Positions 13,142-24,459 of a stretch of DNA of 47,205 nucleotides are shown in pieces. The stretch spans positions 42,233 through 89,437 of the forward strand of contig JBNGIS010018095.1 in the NCBI GenBank assembly GCA_049999725.1, read 5' to 3'. Origin of the DNA: Haplomitrium mnioides. Taxonomy: Eukaryota > Marchantiophyta > Haplomitriopsida > Calobryales. The number at the start of each line of letters is the position of its first letter. Position 1 is the stretch's first letter. The notes below the pieces were generated by a model that made no database searches, was not told the DNA's origin, and saw only the letters and a list, made by a program, of their open reading frames with translations. The position numbers were made by a program, and so were the translations under genes.

Positions 13142-13686
13142 CAGAGGAACAAGAGGAATGGAGGGTTGAGAGGTCACGACTGTGTTGCAGGGATCAGCCC
13201 AAGGCAGAGGAATGCCGGCGGAGTGTGTGATGTTGTGCATGCAGGGTGTAGTTAGTTTTGTATTCTATTTGTAATTACTGGGAAGACATTTCAGATCCAA
13301 AGTGAACAGGATTTCAGATCAGCATGGGTCCAAGAATTAGAGTTAGAGGATAAGGCAGTAAGGGGGTACATCCCTTGTATAATTCAGATATCAAGACTTG
13401 ATCCTGCATTGTAAAACTTTGAGTTTGGATCCTATTTCGGATCCCTGAAATACACTTTGGAATTTGATCAGAGGCGCTTCTGTGGTGTGTGTGAATGTTT
13501 GAATAGAGAGTTGAATAAGGAGAATGGTCAGTAAGGTGAGAAGGAACACCCTTAAGACTTGAAATTGATAACTTGCAGCGGGGCCATCTCATAAAAGGAC
13601 CTGAAACCCGTAAAAGTCAGCCTTTTCCTTCCGAAAAGCGGTGTTCGGAGGATAAGACTAGAAGGAGGGGGCTGACATACATTTTT

Positions 13687-13704
13687 TGGCGCTAGAAGGA
13701 GGGC
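13687..13704 (+). other. Candidate primer-binding site of element B
   Basis: TGGCGCTAGAAGGAGGGC begins 9 bp after the 5' LTR. Element A has the near-identical TGGCACTAGAAGGAGGGC in the same place on its strand. PBSs begin TGG because tRNAs end CCA. The cognate tRNA was not identified. Confidence 0.6.
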
Positions 13705-13818
13705 GAATGGTTTGAAATAAAAACCTGAGACCAACCCAGAACCAAGTTATCATCTTTCCAGCTCTCCATTCAGGGAATAGGCCATTACCGCACTAGAAGC
13801 AAAAGGCGGGCTAAGTAT

Positions 13819-15807
13819 GTGTCGGAATACTCTTCTGATAGTTCAAGTAGCGATGAGGAAAGCTCTGACAATGACTTCGATAGTAGCAGCTCTGATGATC
13901 AGAGATCTTCAAGAAGGAAAAAGCAGAGAAAAGAGCGAAGGATCAAAAAGGCTGCCAAAGAAAAGGAAGCTCGCTTAGCGGAATTGAGTGCAAAGATGGA
14001 GGTGATGCAGGCCCGTCTTGCGAGCATCATGCATAGTCTAGAGGAAGCTGAACCATCAGATGAATGGATCGCGACCGGACCACCGAGAAGAATCGTCATG
14101 GTTTGCTGGAATTGTGGTCAGCCTGGACACGTTTCCTCCCATTGCCCAGAACCATGGGGGCAAAAGTATGAGTATCCAATTGCAACGCCTTCCCTGTGTG
14201 GGGAGGAGGAAGCAATCTGGACAAAGGAGGAAACCTCTACCTCAGAGGATTGTTGTCAAGTAAGGGCCAAGGAAAAATCCAAGTCCCACAAGAAGAGCAA
14301 GCACAAGAAGGGCAAGCACAAGAAAGGGCGAAAGGCCAAAAAGTATGAGAATCAAGTGTCGCCATTCCTCAGTGATTGCGAATATGAAGAGGAAAACTCC
14401 ACATGGTCCTATCCGACACAACAAGAAGATGTGGGAGAACTGCAGGAGGCATTGGAGGCAGCCAAGAAGAAGGCTGCGGTCAAAGAGTTGGAAGAATTCA
14501 TAGCCGAGGTGCAAACACCTACTCCCTACACCATTCAAGCTGAAGTAGGAGAAGCAGAACCGGAAGATAGGGAATCTGCAAAACTATCGGAGGGCACTGG
14601 GAGGCCAAGGTCAGATTTAACAATGGAGTGCACCGTTGAACCTCATCAACCTCTAGAGGAGGATAGACATTGGTCAAGCCCAGAACCAGAAGCCAAAAGG
14701 GAGTGGACCACGCCGTACCCATTAGAGTTTGAACTCCATATAGTGGAAGAGGAGGGGCTATCTCAGATGGAAAATTGCAGCTTACAACCCGAAACCAAAA
14801 GGGAGTTGAGCATGTCCCATTCGACTGAGTTTGAACTCCATCAAATGAAGGAGGGGAGGCCATTCGAGATGGAAGATTGCGGCCCAGAGGACCGGAAGTT
14901 GTCGGAAGTTGAACCTCATCTCGAACCAGAGAGAAAGCTAACCTTGAGCCGACCCAATAATCTCGCCGTCATGGAAGAAAATATAACAGGCATCCCAACT
15001 GCAACTAACGTTGCATATAGTTGTATCCTTATAGGCCATGTGTACAATACCTTTGTTTGTTCTTGTGTTGTCCTTTGTTCCGTAAGTATGTGTTGTGGGA
15101 GTACCCCAAGGCTGGAGGTGGAAGAGTCAGAGCCGGAGGAGGAAGAATATGCATACATGCTAGGAGGCCAAGAAAGGGCCCACTTGGAGCAGGAAGGGGA
15201 GGGCGCAACTGAACGTCAAACCCCACAAGAGGAGGAGCACCCGGAAGAACCATCTCGGCCGAGCATCGGGCTCGAGCTCAAAAGGGAGTTGACATCAGGG
15301 TACCCGGTTGAAGGCAGTTATGACAAGCGATCACCAAGTGTCATTGAGTTAAGGCCTCCTCAAGTGGCGGAAGATACGATAGTTGAGGTAAGGAGTTGCA
15401 CCCCGGAGGATCCGGAATTACCGAGAGCTGAACCCGAGCTCAATTCCGAGAGGGAGCTTGCCTTAAGCCAGCCAAAGGATCTTGCTGACAAGGGGCAAAT
15501 TGTTACAGTCAGCCTCGCCACCAACGTTGTATATAATTGTAATTTTACAGGCCCTATGTGTAGTACCTATGTTTACGCTTGTGTTGTCAGTTGTTCTATG
15601 TGGGTGTGTGTTGTGAGTACCCCAAAGCCAAGGGCGAAGGGCCAATCGAGGAATCCCATGTCTAAGAGTGATTCCACGAATCAGACGGGACTGCAGCAAG
15701 GTACGTCGCGGCAAGAATCCTGCACCCCCCTCAAACCAAAATTGGGAGACACGACTTTTGTGTGGGATCCAGGGAGGAGTCTGAGAGGGGAGAGTGCGCA
15801 GTGGTAG
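13819..15807 (+). CDS. Element B gag-derived ORF with one zinc knuckle and duplicated hydrophobic segments
   Basis: An open frame of 662 codons. The start used is a GTG, and the frame is open upstream, so the true start is unclear. The order is: Ser/Asp-rich acidic tract (about 1-35), Lys/Arg-rich tract, ELSAKMEVM (shared with element A gag), CX2CX4HX4C zinc knuckle CWNCGQPGHVSSHC (about 95-108), Lys-rich tract (about 150-175), then acidic repeats with (K/E)RE(L/W) and FELH motifs. A unit of about 173 residues containing a Cys-rich hydrophobic stretch occurs twice (about 395-430 and 567-600). The capsid half seen in element A is missing, and there is no protease. The tail of the protein resembles nothing I recognise. 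It may bind nucleic acid. The hydrophobic stretches could be membrane segments or retained intron-like sequence, since GTAAGT and TTTTACAG occur there. Confidence 0.65.
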   Translation: MSEYSSDSSSSDEESSDNDFDSSSSDDQRSSRRKKQRKERRIKKAAKEKEARLAELSAKMEVMQARLASIMHSLEEAEPSDEWIATGPPRRIVMVCWNCGQPGHVSSHCPEPWGQKYEYPIATPSLCGEEEAIWTKEETSTSEDCCQVRAKEKSKSHKKSKHKKGKHKKGRKAKKYENQVSPFLSDCEYEEENSTWSYPTQQEDVGELQEALEAAKKKAAVKELEEFIAEVQTPTPYTIQAEVGEAEPEDRESAKLSEGTGRPRSDLTMECTVEPHQPLEEDRHWSSPEPEAKREWTTPYPLEFELHIVEEEGLSQMENCSLQPETKRELSMSHSTEFELHQMKEGRPFEMEDCGPEDRKLSEVEPHLEPERKLTLSRPNNLAVMEENITGIPTATNVAYSCILIGHVYNTFVCSCVVLCSVSMCCGSTPRLEVEESEPEEEEYAYMLGGQERAHLEQEGEGATERQTPQEEEHPEEPSRPSIGLELKRELTSGYPVEGSYDKRSPSVIELRPPQVAEDTIVEVRSCTPEDPELPRAEPELNSERELALSQPKDLADKGQIVTVSLATNVVYNCNFTGPMCSTYVYACVVSCSMWVCVVSTPKPRAKGQSRNPMSKSDSTNQTGLQQGTSRQESCTPLKPKLGDTTFVWDPGRSLRGESAQW

Positions 15808-15809
15808 GA

Positions 15810-15830
15810 TGAGTGAGTGAGTGAGTAGTT
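15810..15830. repeat. GAGT microsatellite
   Basis: Several GAGT units follow the stop codon of the element B ORF. The TG/GAG-rich tract continues more loosely to about 15890. Element A has a comparable CA-rich tract after its own ORF (33205-33240). Confidence 0.8.
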
Positions 15831-15998
15831 GTGTGGGTTTTCCAGTGCGTAGTTGTGTGAGTTTTTGAGTGAGTATGTGGGTGCGTGAGTTTGTAAAAGT
15901 ACACTTCGTCAAAATTTTGAGACTAGAAGCAGCACAGCGGATTGGAGGAAACCAAACAGAGAAAAAGGAGGTGTGTTCGCGAGGACGCTTCACAATTC

Positions 15999-16010
15999 AA
16001 AAGGGAGTTA
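15999..16010 (+). other. Polypurine tract of element B
   Basis: AAAAGGGAG followed by TTA lies directly before the 3' LTR. Element A has GAAGGGGGAG then TTA at the same place on its strand. This is the usual plus-strand primer of LTR elements. Confidence 0.75.
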
Positions 16011-19000
16011 TGTCAGCCAGTGGAACAGGAGCTAATGCGGTTTACAAGGGACCAGAAGCGGCAACGATGATAATTCTCCAGTCTGAAGTGGTAAGATGAG
16101 TGGAAAGCACCACATTAACTCTAATCGAAAGATAAGCATGGTTCACTTCATTCTTCTGATCCGAAGTAGCGGAATCGGATTCCTATTATGAAGGAAGGGG
16201 GCAAGAGCTAGACATGTCAGCGCCAGGAAGACCAGAAAGGAAGGGACTGGAAGAGAGAGGGAAGACGAGGCAGGGCGAAGGGGATCGGGAGAGCAGAGGA
16301 GAGTCGCAATGGAGCATCAGGCCGAGAAGACCACAGAACAAGGTTCAAGGGAGGTCGCGCGTCAGCAAGGCAGGGGAGGAAGCCATAACAAAGGATAACG
16401 GGTCGCCCTGCAAGAGAGAACGACGGATTCAAGGTAGGGGACAAGGGCAACATGCATCGGGGAGTAACGACAACACCAAGGATCGGGGGACGCCTCTATC
16501 TCCAAGTAAACGCAAATGCTTTCCCGCAGTCTGAAGTCCTCTCGAAAGAGGAAGGGAGGAGTCCGATGCAAGTATCGGAAGAAGTACATCAGAGGGCACA
16601 ACCGGACAAACATCGGAACTGAGCCTTCCTAAGTGGGGAGACGTGTTAATGGGGTTCCGTTTGGTCCCACGATGTGGGGAGGACTGGTTAAATTGGATCC
16701 GATCAACCTCCCTATGTGGGTTCCCCACTTAACAGGGATCTATGAAGGAAGATCCGACGGACCGGAAGTGAGGGCGAAGCGGCAACCTGTCACAGTTTCG
16801 GAGCTGGGAGAGTCCGTGGGGTGCTGCGGAAGCATGGCATCATCGGCGCACTTACCGGAAATTGAGGATACGCGGCAGTCCCAAGGAGTCCGCGGACAGT
16901 CGTGTGGGAATCAGCAGGCCCCGCAAGACTTAACGGGGTTTAGCCTCCCTAAGTGGAGATCCCCAGTTTAACGGGTTCTGATACATTCTACGATGTAGGG
17001 AGCCCAGTTAACAGGGATCCGATGGTTGCACAAGCAGGGACAGTGGCAAAAAGGTGATCTGTCAATGATTCGACCAACAGAAGAAGCAAGGGATCACCAG
17101 CTGAAAGGGTGACGTATCGCAGTTCCGACATTAGTGAGGTCTGAAAGTTCGACGGGAATCTGCGGCGCGCATCGTTCTTATCACGAGGGGATTGCAAAGC
17201 GGCGATACAGCAAAGGTCTGACTAGAAGGAGAGCGGGAGGTGCCGAAAAGGTGATCATGCGACGATCCGGCCAAAGGAAGCCAACAGCCGAAATGGCGAT
17301 AACAGGTAAGTTCTTACTCAGCGAGGGACGGTTTTGCGGATGACATGGCACCCGCAGAAGAGGAGTCAGCGCGGGTCAACTACGGAATCTGGTCAAGGCG
17401 ACGGTCCACCTACCCCCTTACGGGGCGGCGTCGGACGGCGCAGCGACGGATGACGTGGCGAGGGTCCGAAGAGCGACGGCAGGCTTCCGAAGAGTAACAG
17501 TGGGATTGTGAGAAGTGACGGCGGGATTTCGGGGCATTTCGCGGAAACGTGGCACCTCTGCGGGATCTAGAAATCTACGGGAATCTTAGAGATCCCTTAG
17601 GAATCTGAGACTCGCGAATCCAACTGTCTCCCTCGACGTGCCACATGTCAGCTGCCGAACGTCCGTGGAATCTCACTGGTTTTCGTGTCCGAGGAATCCA
17701 ACGGGCTCCTCCGACGCGCCACCTATCAGCTACCTGACATCTGAATCTCACGGGTTGTCAAGCTAAAACGAGGAAAAAACAAAGCAAAAAGGTATGTTGA
17801 TTCAAATGTGGATTGCGAGAGCTACAAGTGTCGGTTGTGCATGAAATTAGTCTTGTTGGAAAGAAAACGACAAGGTGCAGCTATTGGTGTCATTTTAGAT
17901 TCTGAATCTAGTAAGAAACCCACCTACGAGCCATGTAAAAAGGTGGGATGCCCCTCTCGTCCGTCGGATAAGTGAAACAGAGACTTCCAAAGAAGGGCGG
18001 TGATGAATTGTGGAGGATGGAGGGGAAACGAGCGCGGGGATAGACTACCTCGCTCTGAAGCTACGGGGACTGTTTTTGGGTGCAAGGAAAGCAGCGAGAT
18101 ACGGAGGAGAGAGTTTTGGTGAGACCTTTGGTGCATTGGGTGGACTCGTGAAGGAAGGCCATCACAGGGTGGAGGTGGACTAAGGAGGTGATGGGAATCG
18201 CTGAGCGGGAGGCTCTAGAGGCTCAGACTACTCAAGTGTACTCACATTTGAAGGCAGACCAACATTTGGAGGTGGACCAACACTCAGAGGAGAAGAGGAT
18301 TCTCTCGGTTTGTATTTCGTGAGGGGCAGCCAAGGGGGGTCCTTGTGTCGTCTCAGCTTGGATTTGTGCAGGAGATCAGTCCCAGCAGCATTTGGAGAAG
18401 GCTGCTGGTGTTAAAATCTTGTGGAGTCAAGAGAGGAGTGGCTGCGTTAGTGCCCGCGCACTGCAGAGAAGATCCCTTCGAAGCTCAAGGTGGAGTGGAT
18501 CGCCAGCAGTTGAGAGGATTGTCTTCCAGAGGTGGAAGTTAAACAAGACCTCTTTTGATCCTGAGGAAGTCAAACAGGGCTTCTCGCGAGGGAAGGTAAA
18601 AAAACTATCTAGAAAAGGGTGCATGAGTAGAGGGAGGACGTGTCACTGGAGTCGTGAGACTCAAGAGAAGGTTGGAATTGCTGGAATAAAGAGCAGGAGT
18701 GCAAGGGAGGCAATAAAGATCGGATCTTGGGAGAAACAGAGGAGCTGCAGAGGAACAAGAGGAATGGAGGGTTGAGAGGTCACGACTGTGTTGCGGAGAT
18801 CAGCCCAAGGCAAATGCTGGCGGAGTGTGTGATGTTGTGCATGCAGGGTGTAGTTAGTTTTGTATTCTATTTGTAATTACTGGGAAGACATTTCAGATCC
18901 AAAGTGAACAGGATTTCAGATCAGCATGGGTCCAAGAATCAGAGTTAGAGGATAAGGCAGTAAGGGGGCAGATCCCTTGTATAATTTAGATATCAAGACT

Positions 19001-19279
19001 TGATCTTGCATTGTAAAACTTTGAGTATGGATCCTATTTCGGATCCCTGAAATACACTTTGGAATTTGATCAGAGGCGCTTCTGTGGTGTGTGTGAATGT
19101 TTGAATAGAGAGTTGAATAAGGAGAATGGTCAGTAAGGTGAGAAGGAACACCCTTAAGGCTTGAAATTGATAACTTGCAGCGGGGCCATCTCATAAAAGG
19201 ACCTGAAACCCGCAAAAGTCAGCCTTTTCCTTCCGAAAAGCGGTGTTCAGAGGATAAGATCAGAAGGAGGGCGCTGACA
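16011..19279 (+). repeat. 3' LTR of element B
   Basis: 3269 bp, TGTCAGCC to GCTGACA, without a gap. By eye it differs from the 5' LTR by scattered substitutions and small indels, including CG to CA/TG changes. The TSD TCTAT follows. Confidence 0.92.
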
Positions 19280-19284
19280 TCTAT
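19280..19284. repeat. TSD of element B, right copy (TCTAT)
   Basis: Matches 9764-9768 exactly. Confidence 0.9.
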
Positions 19285-19717
19285 GAATATAGAAAATGGT
19301 GAAGAACTCATCCTTTTCTCATTTGAATTTTGATCAAATTCTCTGCAACCAAGGTTGTAAGCAACCTTCATTCACTTCATCGTCAAATCCTTTTTTCTTC
19401 TCCAAATCTTGCAAAATAAACTATGTTGAAATTGCCTTAATTAGGGATCTCTAATGAGCTTAAGATCATTTGATTCAAAGAAGAACCCATTATTCAAATC
19501 TTGCAATAAGTAGGTCAGAGTACTACAATGATTTGTTCGAAAATTTAGCCAAAAACCCTCTAATTCTCTCTCATTTCTCCATAGAATCTCATTATTATTA
19601 ATTTATTTGAAAGAACGTGTTGAGAAAAATACAACCCAACAAATATCAGCCATTTTGGTTGAGAATTGAGCATATGGCGTACGTTTCTTTCTTGCTGCCT
19701 TGTAGAGCTTCTCTTTG

Positions 19718-20330
19718 GAGTTGACCCAAAGTTAGCTCGCCCACAATAGACTCACTCAAATTCACACCCAAAGTTGCACACCTGAATTTGCTGGCCTAAA
19801 GTGTGCAAAATCAAATTTGATGACCCATTATCACCACTACTCAAAGTCGATCACTAGAAGTTGTTGACCTAATGTTGATGACCCAAAGTTGCTGCCACCT
19901 GAAGTCTCCACCCAAAAAATGTGACCCAAAGTAGCTGACCCGATATCATTGACCCAATCTCACCACCCTTCACAGTCTGGACCCAAAGTTTCCGAGCTGA
20001 AGTTGATGACTAGCAATTGCATACCCATAGTCATGCCTCAAGAATGTGACCCGAAGGCGATGAATCGAAGTTGATGACTTGAAGTGCCTCTGCCCAAAGT
20101 CTGCACACCCAAAATCACTGACATGATATCATCGCTGCCCATAGTCTGCACCTGAAGTTGCAAACCCGAAGCCAATGACTCAAAGTTAATGACCTGAAGT
20201 GTTGCTGCCCACAGTCTACACCCAAAGAATGTGACCCAAAGTTGATGACCCAAAGTGGAAGACCCAAATTTGCTGGTCTCAAGTTTACAAACCTGAAGTA
20301 CGTAACTCAAAGTTCTTGCCGCCTTCAAGA
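19718..20330. repeat. Degenerate short-unit tandem array, TGACCCAAAGTTG-like
   Basis: Dozens of short units related to (T)GA(C/T)CC(A/G)AAGTTG(A/C)TGA follow one another with variable spacers. Higher-order blocks contain CTGCCCA.AGTCTGCAC. No frame is conserved across the array, so it is not a repeat protein. The sequence before it (19285-19717) shows nothing recognisable. Confidence 0.75.
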
Positions 20331-22358
20331 GATTGGCACATTGTTATTCCTCATTTGTTCTCTCTAATTTGAATTGCAAGAAGAGTGCCTTGAAGTCTTC
20401 TTTCCAACTAGTTATGTCTAGATCCAAATGATTGAGAATTGGGGACGCGGTGACCAAATTTGCATCAAGCCTCCATTATTTCTCCGTACCAAACAACCTT
20501 CACTAATCTTGTTAGTACTTTCTCATTTCTTGACCTTTCTCCACCAAATTTGTCACCTTGAAATTTCCTTGACATCAGATTTCTAATGAAACCTTCCAAG
20601 ATTGATTTAGAAGGCAACTAAAACTTCAATTTTAACAATTTCTGCCTTTGTGTCCCTCTGCCCTTGCCGATGAAGTTCTCGGGTGACCATCTCCGCCTTA
20701 TTGCATGTACCTAGTAACTTGGTGTCCCTTAGAAGTCTATATGACTGAAAATAAGGAATTTTCATGATTACACACCTATTTTTTGAAACATTTGTGAAAA
20801 GTGCCCTCAAGTCTGGCTCACAAAAATTTCTTTGAAGACTTGATTAGATGTTGCTTAAAGTTTCATATTGAGATTTCTAGAGAGATGATAGTTTCAGGCC
20901 AGAAATTTAGGCTGTAAGTTAAGAGCCAATTCTGCTCAAAATAAACACTTCTTTGACGTTATAGAAGGCTCTTTTCAAGAGCTTTCCAATGAGCCATCAC
21001 ACTCCCATTTTGGTTGAGAAATAAGAACGCATTTGGAATGCAAAATGACTGGAGTTATGTGCATCCAAAGTTTGGATTCGGAAAAGAAGTGCATCCAAAA
21101 AGAAAGTTCAGATTTGGAAAGGACCAAAAATAGGATTCAAAATCAGAAGCATATAGAGTTTTAAACATGGATTCAAGAAAAGAGCTTTGGATAGCTTTTT
21201 CTGATAAGGAAAAAATAAATGTTTTTGGACACATACTAATATTCACATTTGAAGAGTTAATGTTGGTCCAAACGACAAGTTCTTAGGCTTGTTGGAAAGG
21301 TCTTTTTAAGGAATTTCCAATGAGCTATTTTGTGAAATGTTCAAATAAGAATTAAGAATACAACCATGATTGCAAGATTGCTGCATAACTTTTCTTGATG
21401 AAGACTTCATTGGCGAATGTGATATGCAGATTCAGATAATCTTTTGGATATAGTAACTACTGTGTCAATATGATGAAGGGTCAATATTCTGATATATGGA
21501 TGAAGTCACATACAAACCCAAGAGAGACCAGCAAGTATAACTACCCATTCAAAGAGTTTAGCAGAACATGCATCAAGGAGGATTGTACACTAAAGGATTG
21601 CTATCGTAGGAAATGTTGAAGGTGTTTGAGAGCACTTGCTACATTTGGGACTATGAGCATTTGTGAATTTTCTATGGGAATGCATGGATAAAGAAATGGC
21701 ACACAATTTTACATAAATATTTAAAGTGTCAAGCACCATGAGAGCTGATCGTGATTGGAACTCAAAAGGTAGAAATGAACATTAATACGGAAGTGATTGG
21801 AGAAGCGTATCAATTGCATGAAATGAGAGATGAGGAAGTTGAAACCTATTGAAATCAAGAAGTATGTTGTAGAAAACACTAGGGAAGGACAAAAGTAGAG
21901 AGGCAATGGGCTTGGATGGTTCTAATAGTAGTTTGGGAGGAAGAAAAGATAACATTAAAGAGAGAAAATGCCAAAGAGAGCGAGATGGGAATTGGAGAAG
22001 GAAAGAGATGTTTGAAATCAACAATGAGCGAGCACTTTACTAAAGAGGTATACAAGAAGAGAGAGAAAATAGAAGGAGAGGTATTACAAACCAAGTGGAA
22101 GAGTTCTCTAAGACTCTTGAGAACAACGACTATAGAGTTGGAGGTGATGATAGATGAGAGGGGGAACATAGACAATATCAAATTCCATTGATGAGGGCAC
22201 ACCAAGAATAATTGCCAAGAAGAGTAAGTGGGAGCACACACAATGAGAGCAGCTAAAGGCATAGGAGAATGAGGAAATTATGTTAAAAAGGTAATGTAAA
22301 ATGGAGGTAAACAATGCTTTGAAGCCAGTGAACGTGCAAATAAAAAAAAATCAAATAG
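20331..22358. other. Intergenic, one degenerate duplication, no gene
   Basis: No coding region is supported. Segments near 20940-21060 and 21260-21390 resemble each other (both contain TTTCCAATGAGC(C/T)A followed by AAATAAGAA). They look like two old copies of one sequence about 330 bp apart. An open frame at 21916-22191 is Lys/Glu-rich and unrecognised. Confidence 0.4.
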
Positions 22359-22412
22359 AATAGCTGCTACTTGGAACTAGGAACATGCTACTCAGAACAT
22401 ATGTTGTTTTTC
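22359..22412. repeat. Left terminal inverted repeat of element P
   Basis: Pairs with 28435-28481. Shared blocks are AGC(T/C)(G/C)CTACTT(G/T)GAAC and TGCTAC(T/C)(C/G)AG. Similarity to the copy at 47055 is equally clear. Confidence 0.6.
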
Positions 22413-23150
22413 TTTTGGGAAAAATTGTGAGTTTTGAATTCAAAAAACATAAAAAACAAGGTTATTTTAAAAAAACAAAAAAGTACATGAGTTTTTTGGA
22501 TTTGTTTTTGGCCGTTTCAACAAGCATGATCGAGCGAGAGTCAATTTCATTATGCAAAATCAATCAATATTACTAGCTTTTATGAAAATATTAGAAAACT
22601 CGAATTTGATGAAAAACATAAAAATTATGGTAAGTTTTCACCAGAAAAATTGCATTTATCATTGATTACAATTCTAAGCCCAAAAGTTGAAATACACGTC
22701 ACAAGAAGCTATTTTGAAATATGTTTGATTGCACCAACTCTACATGCATGCAGACATGGTGCTCTTTCAAACTTTTTTGTTGGAAAAAAAATTATGAAAC
22801 ATAACGAAAAACCCGAGATGGCGAAAAAACCCAAGGTGCATGGAGTTCACCTTCTCAATTTTTTTGGGCGGAGTTATCTGATTCAACATAAGTCATCTTT
22901 TTCCCCAATATACTCAGCATCACACTTGACGCTTTTGGTACTCTATCACTTACCTCCAAATAACTATCATTTGAACAAATGTCAATCTGCTTGTCAAAAG
23001 TAATACTTTCTTGTGAAGATGAATCTTGAAACTCTAACTTCTTCTTGCCTTTAAGAACTCCAGCCATTGAAAAGGATGTCTAAAAATCAAGTACTTCAAG
23101 GAATTATTTTAACAAATATTATGAACCTCTTACAACACACCTAAAAGATG
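22413..23150. other. AT-rich left arm of element P, no gene recognised
   Basis: AT-rich sequence with A/T homopolymers. A minus-strand open stretch at 23067-22855 starts ATGGCTGGAG and contains a GTAAGT, so an exon of an unknown gene is possible. Nothing in its translation is recognised. Confidence 0.35.
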
Positions 23151-23250
23151 NNNNNNNNNNNNNNNNNNNNNNNNNNNNNNNNNNNNNNNNNNNNNNNNNN
23201 NNNNNNNNNNNNNNNNNNNNNNNNNNNNNNNNNNNNNNNNNNNNNNNNNN
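23151..23250. other. Assembly gap (100 N)
   Basis: A 100-N run, the usual placeholder for a gap of unknown size. The same 11 bases, CCTAAAAGATG, end the left flank and begin the right flank. Confidence 0.95.
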
Positions 23251-23462
23251 CCTAAAAGATGTGTTTTTGTCATTCTTTTTGCAAAACGAAAAAATTGGGA
23301 AATTTTTGTGAAGAAAATGAAAAAAAAAAAAGAAATGACAAGATGAAAACGAGAAATGCTTTTTATACTAACTTTTTATTTTTTTTTGCACCAGACAAAC
23401 CTACATGTCAAGAGCTCCGCGAATCATTTTTTGGCAACAAAAAGCATTTTTTGAAATTTAGA

Positions 23463-23470
23463 TATAAAAG
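23463..23470 (+). promoter_or_regulatory. TATA box for the element P gene
   Basis: TATAAAAG lies 187 bp upstream of the ATG at 23650, after AT-rich sequence and before a T-rich leader. It is positioned well for a plant RNA polymerase II promoter. Confidence 0.55.
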
Positions 23471-24008
23471 GAGCGTTAGTGGAAAGTTTCTTTCCATTGT
23501 TGCAAGTTCAGTTTTTTTGTTTTTGTTTTCTAAGTATCGCTATTTTTGCATTTACTTGCTTTTTTGCCATTTTCGATCTTTAGAGATTTGTTAACTTTTG
23601 TTCATTACATTTTTTGCCTCAAATTTGACCTATTTTTAGCATATTGAGAATGGCATCTCAAGGAAATGTTTCTCGCCCTTCTCAACCAAAGCCATATAAG
23701 TATTTGGATGTTGTCAAGGCTCTAGAGCCTAAAAAACTCGAGTTGAATTGGCTAGTTTATTACTGTTCTTTGAAAGACCCTAATCAACATCTTTACCTTT
23801 TTGCTGGTGAAACTGAAAATTCAATTTGGGTCTATTGGTCCAAATCACCATGATTCGAGAAGGCAAGAAAGCCAACATCAAGCTACTTGTGCAATTCCAA
23901 GATGCAATTACCCTTTACAATGCAAATCGCAAACGATTTGCTTTTTTCGAAATGAAGGAGAAGGACATTTTTGTAAAGCATCTTGAGGCCGCAAAGAAAG
24001 ATAGCAAG

Positions 24009-24459
24009 GTAAATTCTGAAATCCTTTTTCTTTTGTTTGGTTTTTTACTAAGTTGTAACTCCCAGGGAGTCTATGCGAGCATGGAGTCCTAGGGTTCATA
24101 CACGCATGGACTCCCAAGTCCATTCGCGCTAGAACTCCTAGTCCATGCGCGCATGAACTTCCAAGTCCTTGCGCACCTGAACCCCGAGACTCCATGCTCA
24201 CATAGATTCCCATCATCTATGTGCACATGGACTTCGGAGTCCCTGCGTGATAGGACTTGGGAGTTCTTGCGCTCTTGGACTCCTAAGTCCATGCGCGGAT
24301 GGACTTCATGGTCCATGCGCATATGGACTTGGAAATCCTTGCGCGCATAGACTCCCTTGTGCAGTGCACGGGCAAAATGTTATTAGAGTCCCTACACATA
24401 GTGAATCTTGAGTTTTACACATGTGCTTATGCTTCATTGTTTTTTTGTTTTGTTTTCAG
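24009..24459 (+). other. Intron 1 of the element P gene
   Basis: GTAAAT donor after AAKKDSK codons. Acceptor TTTTTTTGTTTTGTTTTCAG with a long polypyrimidine tract. It contains the first palindrome array (24066-24357). Confidence 0.7.
24066..24357. repeat. Palindromic minisatellite 1, about 12 units of 24 bp
   Basis: Each unit is a diverged form of AGTCCATGCGCGCATGGACT plus about 4 spacer bases. That consensus is a perfect 20-bp palindrome with an alternating purine-pyrimidine TGCGCGCA core. The array lies wholly inside intron 1. Confidence 0.9.

Larger units (their letters stand above)
9769..13677 (+). repeat. 5' LTR of element B (contains an N gap)
   Basis: It aligns end to end with 16011-19279. 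The apparent length of 3909 bp includes 400 N and a 196-bp flank duplication. Without these it is about 3.3 kb, matching the 3269-bp partner. Small ORFs inside it occur at the same places in both LTRs and have no recognisable products, so they are not called as genes. Confidence 0.9.
9769..19279 (+). mobile_element. Complete non-autonomous Gypsy-type LTR element B
   Basis: Two long LTRs (9769-13677 and 16011-19279) start TGTCA(A/G)CC and end GCTGACA. They flank a 2.3-kb interior with a candidate primer site, one long ORF and a polypurine tract. A perfect TSD TCTAT surrounds the whole. The interior has no protease, reverse transcriptase, RNase H or integrase motif, so mobility must have depended on enzymes supplied in trans. 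LTR termini and the interior layout match element A, which lies in the opposite orientation, so both belong to one superfamily. Element B lies next to the decayed element C. Confidence 0.9.

Noticed and set aside
12695-13255. Open frames of 140-180 codons across the N run
   Set aside because: They exist only because N codons are not stops.
24066-24357. Palindrome array as a CRISPR array
   Set aside because: The spacers are only about 4 bases and the units are diverged. The context is a eukaryotic intron.
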